A stretch of 64,000 nucleotides of DNA from positions 79,045 to 143,044 of the forward strand of contig JAOWCC010000911.1 in NCBI GenBank assembly GCA_030867875.1, given 5' to 3'. Positions 61,601-64,000 of this stretch are shown here, piece after piece; position 1 is the first letter of the stretch; each line of letters starts with the position of its first letter. A program made the position numbers and the translations under genes. Below the pieces are notes generated by a model that was not told the DNA's origin, ran no database searches, and worked only from the letters and a program-made list of their open reading frames with translations. Origin of the DNA: Actinernus sp. WN-2022. Its lineage: Eukaryota > Cnidaria > Anthozoa > Actiniaria > Actinernidae.

Positions 61601-61892
61601 CTTTTAGTTTTTGCAACGTTCGTAGTATTACATAACGAGGAGGATAAGTACACAAGTACGTGAAAGAGGGAAGAATGAGAAATGTAGCTACGTGTATATG
61701 GCATAAAGTGAAGTCACGTGTACAGAATTCAGAAATGAAACATATTTGTGAAATTATTCGAATAGCAAATAATTATTGTTCTTCAATACAAGGATTCAGA
61801 TTTCAATAAAACACGGTTAATATTGTTTATCCGTTTCTTACCTTTCGGCTGAGAGCCAAATATCGGCTAAGAACACACGGAGAACGCAACAT
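29132..61892 (-). CDS. ALDH6A1: Methylmalonate-semialdehyde dehydrogenase (acylating), complete 18-coding-exon gene
   Basis: The mitochondrial enzyme converts malonate and methylmalonate semialdehydes to acetyl-CoA and propionyl-CoA with NAD+ and CoA (valine, thymine and beta-alanine breakdown). Eighteen coding exons with GT-AG borders and matching phases sum to 1593 bp, 530 residues plus stop; human ALDH6A1 is 535. Visible parts: an Arg-rich, acid-free N-terminus ([17 protein letters not shown]) as expected for mitochondrial import; [11 protein letters not shown] with the conserved Asn (N182); VIKPSE (K205); SFVGSDQAG; and GAAGQRC with catalytic Cys about 313. NMGAKNH stands where hydrolytic ALDHs have the general-base Glu, as in CoA-acylating members. 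EEIFGPVL follows near residue 413. An in-frame TGA lies 36 bases upstream of the ATG. No frameshift or stop is seen; the gene appears intact. Introns range from 154 bp to 9.2 kb and are full of transposons. Confidence 0.97.
29566..31194. mobile_element. 1.6-kb inverted-repeat transposon in ALDH6A1 intron 17
   Basis: The left arm 29566-29750 (tagcctgcttgcaggcggtgg ... cctggtttctgagt) is repeated inverted at 31021-31194. The arms include G/C-rich tracts (ggaggggggaggggg), 'gatcatcgccgccatattggccgagcgtga' and 'cttgcaggcggt'. The interior has a second inverted block (about 30405-30440 against 30678-30720) and minus-strand frames at 30235-30475. One of these reads [12 protein letters not shown], like a helicase Walker A. 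It is probably a decayed derivative of a larger DNA transposon. Confidence 0.72.
31465..31870 (+). repeat. Repeat family E, copy 1
   Basis: Contains a hairpin (31595-31625, gttcccctcgggaaacatcgagg), a flanking 'cttaatgactg...cagtcattaag' inverted pair and a right part (gtgatgtgtcgcgcacgcc ... caaaatggaaccagctcc). The same blocks occur in reverse orientation at about 48290-48606 inside the Polinton-like element. Confidence 0.7.
32050..32140 (+). repeat. Repeat family E, short copy
   Basis: TATAACAAATCACTTAAAGT + gactgtcccctcgggaatc ... tttccctcggagccagtcattaagtg. This is a shortened version of the palindrome at 31525-31665. Confidence 0.7.
32714..33071. mobile_element. TTAA-bounded MITE in ALDH6A1 intron 17
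   Basis: TTAA flanks and imperfect inverted ends AGTGCCTATGAAATGA / AGTGCGCATGAAATTA (right end read on the minus strand). Same style as the 22985-23586 element. Non-coding. Confidence 0.6.
33440..33538 (-). CDS. ALDH6A1: ALDH6A1 coding exon 17
   Basis: 99 bp, phase 0 to 0, [20 protein letters not shown] + [13 protein letters not shown]. The Pro-rich [13 protein letters not shown] stretch is diagnostic for methylmalonate-semialdehyde dehydrogenases. Confidence 0.97.
33672..34335. repeat. Palindromic MITE in ALDH6A1 intron 16
   Basis: Left end 'gggttttacttccctgctagcagaggtctctctctg ... agagacctctgccgacatccga', right end 'tcggatgtcggcagaggtctctctc ... agagagacctctgctagcaggg'. Each end is itself a small hairpin of aGAGGTCTCTCTC, so the element is a palindrome with palindromic tips. 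Its middle (attccctgtcagtatttggggattttgtccgttctaaaatgtt, about 33961-34003) recurs at about 62585-62625. Confidence 0.75.
34383..34487 (-). CDS. ALDH6A1: ALDH6A1 coding exon 16
   Basis: 105 bp, phase 0 to 0, [20 protein letters not shown] + [16 protein letters not shown] palindromic MITE (33672-34335) ends 48 bp beyond the donor. Confidence 0.96.
35203..35270. repeat. Polypyrimidine tract (purine-rich in the ALDH6A1 transcript)
   Basis: ctccttcctccctccctcac ... cctcccccctcccccctcccccctcttccc. In the ALDH6A1 sense strand it becomes GGGGGGAGGGGGGAGGGG, which fits a G-quadruplex pattern of four G-runs with one-base loops. Confidence 0.7.
35296..35620 (-). repeat. SINE-like interspersed repeat
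   Basis: Features are 'ggttcatttatatagtgc', 'caaatgcgctttacaa' and 'cctgcccaaggacgcgac', a combination I recall from the body of dispersed cnidarian SINE-like repeats. No second copy exists in this window, and the promoter boxes are not clear, so the class is uncertain. Confidence 0.35.
35674..35748 (-). CDS. ALDH6A1: ALDH6A1 coding exon 15
   Basis: 75 bp, phase 0 to 0, [20 protein letters not shown] + [13 protein letters not shown] is the conserved ALDH motif that contacts the cofactor ribose. Confidence 0.97.
36265..36374. repeat. Small palindrome in ALDH6A1 intron 14
   Basis: catgacatttcgggaaattagcgattaaatttc pairs with gaaatttaatcgctaatttctctcatatcatg around a 35-bp GC-rich centre. Non-coding hairpin MITE. 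Confidence 0.7.
36467..36550 (-). CDS. ALDH6A1: ALDH6A1 coding exon 14
   Basis: 84 bp, phase 0 to 0, [20 protein letters not shown] + PTVLSGVT. A family B MITE begins about 50 bp upstream of its acceptor. Confidence 0.96.
36600..36772 (+). repeat. MITE family B copy in ALDH6A1 intron 13
   Basis: Begins TAGAGTAGATTTCGTATGAA and ends near 'gtttgtcccacatataag'. The interior is shared with 55168-55386 and 15414-15500, including 'ttgattggataagcaggac' and 'aaccatttcaatgtcacgg'. Confidence 0.72.
37108..37205 (-). CDS. ALDH6A1: ALDH6A1 coding exon 13
   Basis: 98 bp, completes a Gly codon and encodes [20 protein letters not shown] followed by [12 protein letters not shown]. Donor AAG|GTGGGTA. Confidence 0.96.
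37873..38002 (-). CDS. ALDH6A1: ALDH6A1 coding exon 12 (catalytic Cys)
   Basis: 130 bp, phase 0 in and phase 1 out, beginning [20 protein letters not shown]. The Cys in GQRC (about residue 313) aligns with the catalytic nucleophile of the family. It ends [16 protein letters not shown] plus G. Confidence 0.97.
38094..38234 (-). repeat. MITE family C, copy 2
   Basis: TCCTGTACCGCTCGAGAC / GTTTCGAGCGGTACAGGA ends. Reverse-orientation counterpart of 10985-11100. Confidence 0.75.
38260..38522 (+). repeat. MITE family D, copy 2
   Basis: CAGATTCGTATTCGAAAATT...accactgaatg on the left is mirrored by cattcagtggtaattttcgaatacgaaactg on the right. It is a longer-ended relative of 22422-22625. Confidence 0.8.
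38684..38885 (+). repeat. Tandem repeat, ~66-bp unit, about three copies
   Basis: Unit 'gaaggaggggacagagaccc' + 'cacagctcacatttgcactt' + 'gataggaatggtctatttgtaata', nearly identical in the three copies, which indicates recent expansion. Located in ALDH6A1 intron 11. Confidence 0.88.
39581..39826. repeat. Palindromic MITE next to ALDH6A1 exon 11
   Basis: TAGGGAATTTAAGATCCGAG...actacggttcattgctacggttggacgagca is mirrored by tgctcgtccaaccgtagcggtgaaccgtagtctcgtatcttaaattcccta. Arms are about 50 bp. Begins 31 bp past the exon 11 donor. Confidence 0.85.
39858..39917 (-). CDS. ALDH6A1: ALDH6A1 coding exon 11
   Basis: 60 bp, phase 0 to 0, [20 protein letters not shown]. Acceptor TGCCTGCAG; donor CAG|GTTAGTG. 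A palindromic MITE begins 31 bp after the donor. Confidence 0.96.
40354..40410 (-). CDS. ALDH6A1: ALDH6A1 coding exon 10
   Basis: 57 bp, phase 0 to 0, [19 protein letters not shown]. The final Asn279-Met280 begins the NMGAKNH motif that replaces the ELGG-type general-base motif of hydrolytic ALDHs. Confidence 0.96.
41199..41334. repeat. MITE with GGGCTACCTGTG ends
   Basis: GGGCTACCTGTG at the left, CACAGGTAGCC at the right. The same end motif appears at 43953, 44776, 44950 and 45119, so relatives of this element are scattered through intron 9. Confidence 0.65.
43262..43795 (+). mobile_element. LINE 3' fragment (CR1/L2-type)
   Basis: Plus-strand ORF2 end: '[23 protein letters not shown]', then after a one-base shift '[18 protein letters not shown]'. 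An (ATT)n run (about 43593-43630) follows, then a 3' tail with 'gtaaagcgctatgggactttagcgctacataaat'. Lies antisense to ALDH6A1 in intron 9. Confidence 0.8.
44775..45130 (+). repeat. Two-copy tandem repeat, ~175-bp unit
   Basis: Each unit has 'cacaggtaacccgaaacaact', an AT-rich 'gttaattaaat-atgaa-cgct' and a 'gtgttcactcgtgt' block; the second unit has an extra copy of 'cgtgttcactcgtg'. Ends with gggctacctgtg (45119). Confidence 0.72.
45367..45431 (-). CDS. ALDH6A1: ALDH6A1 coding exon 9
   Basis: 65 bp, completes Ala240 and encodes [20 protein letters not shown] + A. FVGSDQAG spans the junction with exon 10 and is the NAD-binding glycine loop. The preceding intron is the shortest in the gene (154 bp). 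Confidence 0.96.
45586..45733 (-). CDS. ALDH6A1: ALDH6A1 coding exon 8
   Basis: 148 bp, phase 0 in and phase 1 out, starting [20 protein letters not shown] and ending VNVIHGARD plus G. K205 in IKPSE is the cofactor-binding Lys conserved in ALDHs. Separated from exon 7 by a 9.2-kb intron. Confidence 0.96.
46192..46757. mobile_element. MITE family F with expanded 11-bp internal array
   Basis: Inverted ends GGCTAAAGTGAACAAGTTGC...accgtaaat / atttacggtgcaacttgttcactttagcc, flanked by caacacag and caacacgg, an 8-bp duplication with one mismatch (hAT-like size). The interior is a tandem array of CAGCTTACCGA (about 46246-46531, roughly 26 units) followed by CCACTTACCRA units (about 46565-46728, roughly 15). 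The unit equals the inner end of the terminal repeat. Because 11 is not a multiple of 3 and the unit lacks stops, all three forward frames are open (177-257 codons); these are not genes. Confidence 0.88.
47809..47930 (+). repeat. Left terminal inverted repeat of the Polinton-like element
   Basis: Aligns over its full length with the reverse complement of 54680-54805, with roughly one mismatch in ten bases and a few indels by eye. Confidence 0.85.
48290..48606 (-). repeat. Repeat family E copy inside the Polinton-like element
   Basis: Reverse-orientation match to 31465-31870: 'gggtccattttgaatgctttctttcgatgaaaaatggtcagctt' and 'gtgaccctgaatcagccaatgag' are shared. Inserted in, or carried by, the element. 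Confidence 0.72.
48959..49504 (-). CDS. Acidic ORF with three SUMO-interaction-like motifs (Polinton-like element)
   Basis: A 181-codon frame on the minus strand, rich in Thr, Pro, Ile and Asp. Three short hydrophobic runs next to acidic residues look like SUMO-interaction motifs: SIINIDDD (about 75-82), [11 protein letters not shown] (about 118-128) and [12 protein letters not shown] (about 155-166). The last has the classic V/I-x-D-L-T plus acidic tail. It overlaps the end of the RING-like frame at 49390-49809 in a different frame. The two may be one gene split by an indel or two overlapping genes. Function is inferred from motifs only; plus-strand frames over the same DNA are judged shadows. 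Confidence 0.5.
   Translation of the reverse strand: MGQVHNDKPIKTEHSYHALYPSATNGGPAGHEELDKNIDITINSTIYPRNGWEARDHYQRRHQDKDIDIVGERDSIINIDDDWEMMLPATIPIPTTATNITASNITTTQPPPAPARHIIAIDLVHLEESNPTNLIDQILLCTSTATAATTTTPMVIDLTEEEEKEENYVPPIASDREWEDM
49390..49809 (-). CDS. RING-like zinc-binding ORF (Polinton-like element)
   Basis: A 139-codon frame. The core is [20 protein letters not shown] + [14 protein letters not shown]: Cys at about 57/58, 63, 66, 79 and 82 give CC-x4-C-x2-C-x12-C-x2-C, the second half of a RING finger of the 'CCxK-LCxxC ... CPxCR' type. The first zinc pair is incomplete: HICMTLDVP has one Cys (about 25) where C-x2-C is expected, so one ligand may be lost. A RING would suggest ubiquitin (E3) ligase activity; here that is an inference from half a motif. 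It ends soon after the finger, probably because of a frameshift. Confidence 0.5.
   Translation of the reverse strand: MHYHPPPTRDTDGCNCDAAQPHHICMTLDVPLEAHIAERLFALEFCFEVKSKILTACCKKALCLPCYKGWVMNSGKFTCPCCRQDIKINICGLFEVLPFATEWDKYTTTNPSKQNTHTMHCTPQPQMAVQPATRNWTKT
50269..50950. mobile_element. MITE nested in the Polinton-like element
   Basis: Perfect 24-bp terminal inverted repeats CTCAAGCATGTTAAGGCATG + gttt at 50269-50292 and 50927-50950. The interior contains an inverted pair (gtccggaatggttgac, about 50540, and gtcaaccattccggac, about 50652) and several GTCACGTGAC-type palindromes (50424, 50606, 50776). It lies directly before the integrase remnant. Confidence 0.8.
50993..51430 (+). pseudogene. 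Polinton-type integrase (DDE/rve) remnant
   Basis: The frame reads [12 protein letters not shown], '[20 protein letters not shown]', '[20 protein letters not shown]' and '[20 protein letters not shown]'. This block order is typical of the retroviral-type integrase of Polintons and related elements. Two faults remove the active site. The first catalytic Asp (expected in QWQADL) is Asn. The stretch that should hold the second Asp (T-D-x-G-x-E-F) is missing between '[10 protein letters not shown]' and '[10 protein letters not shown]', an in-frame deletion of perhaps 20-25 residues. After about 51420 similarity ends. No translation start is evident. Confidence 0.82.
51418..52418 (-). pseudogene. 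Unrecognised Polinton-like element gene, several frames
   Basis: Three minus-strand frames follow one another: 52113-52418 ([20 protein letters not shown]), 51755-52261 ([20 protein letters not shown]) and 51654-51857 ([20 protein letters not shown]). All have sensible protein composition and overlap at their ends as one frameshifted gene would. I do not recognise the family; no zinc, Walker or protease motif is visible. Confidence 0.4.
52530..52620 (-). mobile_element. LINE 3'-end fragment in the Polinton-like element
   Basis: The minus strand reads CAGGACCTTCCTGAAAATCA...ccttagggtgaggtttgcttcctgtacaaatattt then (ATT)n, the same 3' end as the LINE at 991-1060. A short 5'-truncated insertion. 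Confidence 0.65.
52780..54600 (-). other. Right half of the Polinton-like element: decayed minus-strand frames
   Basis: Minus-strand frames at 53322-53681 ([20 protein letters not shown]), 53906-54100 and 54342-54584 ([20 protein letters not shown]) have protein-like composition but no recognised motif. Plus-strand frames over the same DNA are His/Ser/Thr-rich shadows. Presumably remains of element genes. Confidence 0.35.
54680..54805 (-). repeat. Right terminal inverted repeat of the Polinton-like element
   Basis: Reverse complement of 47809-47930, ending in AGTACT on the minus strand and followed by the TTTACT duplication. Its outer edge is 134 bp from ALDH6A1 exon 7. Confidence 0.85.
54940..54970 (-). 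CDS. ALDH6A1: ALDH6A1 coding exon 7 (31-bp microexon)
   Basis: Only 31 bp; completes Pro180 and encodes [10 protein letters not shown], which carries the active-site Asn182. Acceptor GGTCTGCAG, donor TGG|GTGAGTC. It lies 134 bp from the end of the 7-kb Polinton-like insertion that fills most of the following intron. Confidence 0.95.
55168..55386. repeat. MITE family B, complete copy in ALDH6A1 intron 6
   Basis: TAGAGTGGCTTTCGTATGAG + tgggac at the left and cccactcatacgaaatccactcta at the right give clear 24-bp inverted ends. This is the best-preserved copy in the window. Confidence 0.82.
55605..55728 (-). CDS. ALDH6A1: ALDH6A1 coding exon 6
   Basis: 124 bp, phase 1 in and phase 2 out: [20 protein letters not shown] followed by [21 protein letters not shown] and the first two bases of Pro180. 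Acceptor CTTTTTCAG, donor CC|GTAAGTA. Confidence 0.96.
55981..56059 (-). CDS. ALDH6A1: ALDH6A1 coding exon 5
   Basis: 79 bp, phase 0 in and phase 1 out: [20 protein letters not shown] + DVLRGL. The split codon C|AG (Gln) is completed by exon 6. 'EQGKT..DA.GDV.RGLQVVEHA' across the junction is the family signature. Confidence 0.96.
56092..56197. repeat. MITE family F, degenerate copy in ALDH6A1 intron 4
   Basis: TTGTGAACAATCTGC... and ...gattgttcacagtagccc ends, with 'ggccgaccacttatcaacagcttaccaaccac' inside. Same plan as 46192-46757 and 58086-58268 but diverged. It ends 33 bp from the exon 5 acceptor side. Confidence 0.6.
56404..56660 (+). mobile_element. tRNA-derived SINE
   Basis: The head has pol III promoter-like boxes: CTGGTTAGCTCATGCAGTGG (A-box region) and GGTTCAAACCC (B box, 56470-56480), spaced as in a tRNA. 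A non-tRNA body follows: 'aaaataactgggaaaaggtgcagcattagc' and 'atgttaaatcgtaggccccttct', which I recall as the body of common coral SINEs. The tRNA head does not fold into a full acceptor stem, so it is not a tRNA gene. Confidence 0.7.
56755..57005 (+). repeat. (GTT/ATT/GCT)n microsatellite with 75-bp higher-order unit
   Basis: Triplets GTT, ATT and occasional GCT repeat in an order that itself repeats every 25 triplets, about 3.3 times. It lies in ALDH6A1 intron 4, beginning about 20 bp from the exon 4 donor. Open frames of poly-Leu, Val/Ile and poly-Asn over it are artefacts. Confidence 0.9.
57024..57185 (-). CDS. ALDH6A1: ALDH6A1 coding exon 4
   Basis: 162 bp, phase 0 to 0, 54 residues from [20 protein letters not shown] to [10 protein letters not shown]. 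Acceptor TTCTATTTGCAG, donor ATG|GTAAGAA. It is squeezed between a TTAA-bounded MITE whose edge lies 18 bp before the acceptor AG and a (GTT/ATT)n microsatellite starting about 20 bp after the donor. Confidence 0.96.
57205..57617. mobile_element. TTAA-bounded palindromic MITE in ALDH6A1 intron 3
   Basis: TTAA at both edges, ends AAGGAAACCCTGGTTGTTGG / ccaacagtcagggtttcctt. Arms run through 'aaaatatattttagtttttgaaaaca' to 'catcttggatctgat', over 150 bp each side. piggyBac-like by target site. The edge is 18 bp from the exon 4 acceptor AG. Confidence 0.8.
57925..58002 (-). CDS. ALDH6A1: ALDH6A1 coding exon 3
   Basis: 78 bp, phase 0 to 0, encoding [20 protein letters not shown] + IDLHNP. This is the start of the mature enzyme; the [11 protein letters not shown]...WIDLHNP pattern is typical of the family. 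Donor CCT|GTAAGTA. Confidence 0.95.
58086..58268. mobile_element. MITE family F, short copy in ALDH6A1 intron 2
   Basis: GGTTAAAGTGAACAAGTTGC / gcaacttgttcactttagcc ends. The inside has only about five 11-bp units (cagcttaccga and variants) and two 'cacaattttac' blocks. Flanks aaaattaag / aaaatttag are a near duplication. It shows the state before the array expanded in the 46192 copy. Confidence 0.82.
58436..58480 (-). CDS. ALDH6A1: ALDH6A1 coding exon 2
   Basis: A 45-bp exon with acceptor TTTCACAG and donor ACA|GTGAGTA, phase 0 both sides. It encodes [15 protein letters not shown], a basic, poorly conserved continuation of the leader. It is assigned from splice borders and phase rather than family conservation, so it is slightly less certain than the others. 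Confidence 0.82.
59971..60330. repeat. Palindromic MITE with ~110-bp arms
   Basis: CATGCATCAAGAGTTCCGGA...cttccggttggatcacactgcattctgggtaggtgggctcagaaaagtgggcatcaacttc is mirrored at 60200-60330. Non-coding. Confidence 0.85.
60906..61060 (+). repeat. Two-copy tandem repeat, ~87-bp spacing
   Basis: ATGACAAGGTAGAACTCCTG + 'tcttgatgca-acagac--tctctccattatgggacctgttt' occurs twice (60906-60975 and 60993-61060). Confidence 0.85.
61109..61319. repeat. Palindromic MITE in ALDH6A1 intron 1
   Basis: AATTATTTAAGAAATGAAAC...agatcttccgtgttttcacaggctcatgcaaacc is mirrored by ggtttacatgagcctgtgcaaacacagaaaatctgtttcatttcttttataaaataatt. Arms are about 60 bp and a second inner stem (gtaagtttgggagaatt / aattctcccaaacttac) is present. 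Confidence 0.8.
61842..61892 (-). CDS. ALDH6A1: ALDH6A1 coding exon 1 (mitochondrial leader)
   Basis: ATG at 61892, 17 codons [17 protein letters not shown], phase-0 donor AAG|GTAAGAA. Three arginines, one lysine and no acidic residue fit a mitochondrial targeting peptide. Upstream in the same frame a TGA occurs before any other ATG, which fixes this start. Confidence 0.93.
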
Positions 61893-61958
61893 TTTGCCCT
61901 CTTTGCGCTCTTTGCAACTCAGTCACTCGTTATGGATCAACGTGGAAAAGAAGGGACG

Positions 61959-61965
61959 TTATATA
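61959..61965 (-). promoter_or_regulatory. Possible TATA box of ALDH6A1
   Basis: The minus strand reads TTATTATATAACG about 70 bp upstream of the ATG. TATATAA at this distance would put transcription start about 35-40 bp before the ATG. Motif only; AT-rich background makes chance matches likely. Confidence 0.25.
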
Positions 61966-62481
61966 ATAAGGGCTCAAAAATTTAGGGGTGGGGGGGTGGT
62001 GGGCAGGACACATACGGGACCTTCAAAACGAGAATTACTTTGTAGGAAAAAACACTTAACAACTACTTAGTTTGAGATGAAAAACACGAAAATCATTTTG
62101 GCAAAGTGTTCAAGTAAAAATACAAATATTTACAAGGGTGCAATAGCATTTGAAAAGAAATTCAGAAACGGGGCCACCAAGGGCCTCTTTTACCAGTCCT
62201 TCTCCTTAAGTCGTAAAAGTTCTAGGGAACTGGGAACTATTTTCTTTTGGTTTTTGGTTTTGGTTTGGAGCAGTTGTTGTTTTCAGTTGTCGGGAAAAAT
62301 AGGACCAATATTTTGTATAATTTTCGTTGTGGGTTGTGCTTTATAGCTGCTTTTGAAAGTATAAGTCCTAAAGGAAACACAAATGGAATCTCCCAGCCCT
62401 GGTAAGCTGCCTTTCTGAACAATATTGCTTCCAAAACTCGGGCAAAAGTTGACTTCTCTAATATATACGATCAAAGACAAA

Positions 62482-62695
62482 GGGATCAGGTGTAGTTTAC
62501 GACTCCAATCGAAAATTTCCTATTGAGAATCACTAGAAAATCAAACAGTTTAGAACGACAAAAATCCACATGATTTTGCCATCGCCCTGTCAATATTTGG
62601 GGAATTTGTCGTTCTAAAATGTTTTATTTTCTAGTGATTCTCAATAGGAAATTTTAGATTGGAGTCGTAAACTACACCTGATCCCGATCAAAGAT
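62482..62695. repeat. Palindromic MITE
   Basis: GGGATCAGGTGTAGTTTACG + actccaatcgaaaatttcctattgagaatcactagaaaat is mirrored on the right, ending in acacctgatccc. Its core 'ccctgtcaatatttggggaatttgtcgttctaaaatgtt' matches the core of 33672-34335. Confidence 0.82.
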
Positions 62696-63054
62696 CTGTT
62701 CTTTCTTTGCAGAACTGGACCAGAGTTTACAAGGGCTTCTGAGCTTCGAAAGACTAGACCGAGCTTCCCCTGACCTATGGCCCGAACAAAGTAAGAATTT
62801 TAAAGCTTGATACTGTTATATTCGGCATAACTGCAGAATACCCGCTCCCCAGATGTGTGTTACCGGTATCAAGATACGCGTATCACTATCAGACGTATCA
62901 CTCGGTATAATTGTACATCGGGATTTTTTTCAGTTTCCTTAGCCCTAAAACCTCGACGTTTACCTGAAACTTCTTTACTAGAGTTCCTAAGGTCTTGTAA
63001 GGAGAGGAATCGCTCACTTAATAAATTGGTGAAAGAAAATTTAAAAAATTGAGG

Positions 63055-63120
63055 GACGATAGTTGTTTAGTGTAGTGGTTGCGACGTTTGATTTACGAGT
63101 AGGAGGAGCGGGGTTCGAGT
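63055..63120 (+). repeat. tRNA-like SINE head fragment
   Basis: TTTAGTGTAGTGGTTGCGAC and, 30 bp on, GGGGTTCGAGTTCC resemble A and B boxes of a tRNA-derived promoter. No matching acceptor stem, so not a tRNA gene. Confidence 0.4.
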
Positions 63121-63756
63121 TCCAGAAAATCTCTCAAATTTTTTTACCTCACCATTTTCGTGAGAGGTTTTTCTTGAGAACCCTAGCTCTAGGTGGGTAA
63201 GATTTTGTTTACTGACCGGTTAGGTTTTTTTATGGTTCAGGGTAGGGTTTTAGCTAGTTTATAATTATTGTCATTATTTCATGAATAGAATTCAATTAAG
63301 TGAGCGATTCCTCCCCTCAGGAGCTCGTCTTCTTTACTGACGGTTAGTGTAGTTATTGTTGTTGGGGTAAGCTGATGTATTATGATAAATACAAAAATAA
63401 TCTCACATCTCGAATCACCTGAGCCCTAAAACCTCAACGTTTACCTGGGAACTTCTTTACTGACGGTTAGGGTTGTTATTGTTGTATCAGGCGTATCAGA
63501 CCATAGTTAATAGAGTGGAATGGTTATGAAACCCAGCGACCTTTGTTATATGTCTTTGTTAGCTTTTTTCAACCACTACCCTGCACAAAATACAATAGAA
63601 ATTCCAATGTGTTAATCAATCAGCCAATAGAAACGTGAGTTCAGTCGTTCTGTGGACGCTAATGAACTATGACCGTGCACAATCTTTTGTCTTGCCTCCC
63701 CTTCCAACATAAATCGCAGCGCCTTTGTTTCGTAACCATTCCACTCTATTAACTAT

Positions 63757-64000
63757 GATCAGACGTATCACGTGTATCAGACGTATCATGTGTATCACTC
63801 GTATCAGGCGAATCAGAGGTATCACGCGTATCAGACATATCATGCCTATCAGGGGTATCAAGCGTATCGTGTATCAAGCGTATCGCGTGTATCAGACGTA
63901 TCAGGGTTATCAGACGTGTATCACGCATATCAGACGTATCAGGTGTATTATGTGTATTACGTGTGTCTCGTTTATCAGACGTGTGACGAGTGTCAATCAG
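63757..64000 (+). repeat. 10-bp minisatellite, (CGTATCAGAC)n, degenerate
   Basis: More than twenty variants of 'gtatcagac/gtatcacgc/gtatcaggc' in a row reach the window edge. Related single units occur at 62866-62895 and 63485-63500. A 30-bp inverted pair (ccatagttaatagagtggaatggttatgaaac at 63502 and its reverse complement ending about 63758) precedes it. Confidence 0.85.

Larger units (their letters stand above)
58481..61841 (-). other. ALDH6A1 intron 1 (3.4 kb)
   Basis: Contains two palindromic MITEs (59971-60330, 61109-61319), a G-run (about 59918), a two-copy tandem repeat (60906-61060) and otherwise AT-rich DNA with no coding signal. Confidence 0.6.
61966..64000. other. Upstream flank of ALDH6A1: repeats only
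   Basis: Contains a palindromic MITE (62482-62695), a SINE-like fragment (63055-63120), duplicated 'ccctaaaacctc-acgtttacctg' blocks (62943, 63423) and a minisatellite at the right edge. No exon recognised. Confidence 0.55.

Noticed and set aside
63055..63120. tRNA gene
   Set aside because: A- and B-box-like text only; no acceptor stem or proper arms.
63667..63861. Ile/Arg/Leu repeat ORF
   Set aside because: Translation of the 10-bp minisatellite.

Overview
The window looks like nuclear DNA of a cnidarian, probably an anthozoan such as a stony coral. It is AT-rich and has long introns with GT-AG borders. It is crowded with short palindromic DNA transposons, CR1/L2-type LINE pieces, tRNA-derived SINEs and Ulp1/PHD transposon remnants of kinds I associate with coral genomes. 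The organism call is an inference from gene structure and repeat style; no species is claimed.

Layout. (1) Positions 1-8727, minus strand: the 5' part of an unknown membrane-protein gene, possibly DUF885-like. Its first exon is at 8430-8727 and its second exon runs off the left edge at 1-149. The 8.3-kb intron between them holds a dead LINE and a dense palindrome cluster. (2) 8.8-29.1 kb: intergenic sequence filled with MITEs, a second LINE remnant, a nested transposon pair (22.7-23.9 kb) and a frameshifted Ulp1-like protease + PHD finger remnant (24.8-25.6 kb). (3) 29132-61892, minus strand: a complete 18-coding-exon gene for mitochondrial methylmalonate-semialdehyde dehydrogenase (ALDH6A1). 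All splice phases agree and the exons give 530 codons plus a stop. (4) 61.9-64 kb: its upstream flank, with palindromes, a SINE-like piece and a 10-bp minisatellite reaching the right edge.

ALDH6A1 is the only gene fully readable here. It acts in mitochondrial valine, thymine and beta-alanine catabolism, converting malonate and methylmalonate semialdehydes to acetyl-CoA and propionyl-CoA. Its introns are packed with mobile DNA. Intron 7 (9.2 kb) contains a ~7.0-kb element with ~122-126-bp terminal inverted repeats starting AG, flanked by a 5-6-bp duplication (TTTACT). It carries a broken Polinton/Maverick-type integrase on one strand. On the other strand is a RING-like ORF followed, in another frame, by an acidic ORF with three SUMO-interaction-like motifs. 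I consider this element, and the possible RING + SIM protein, the most interesting thing in the window.

A second notable system is a MITE family present three times in the ALDH6A1 introns. In one copy an 11-bp piece of the terminal repeat has expanded to about 41 tandem units. On the sense strand of ALDH6A1 each unit reads GGTAAG, the core of a 5' splice site, so the unspliced RNA would carry a long array of U1-like sites.
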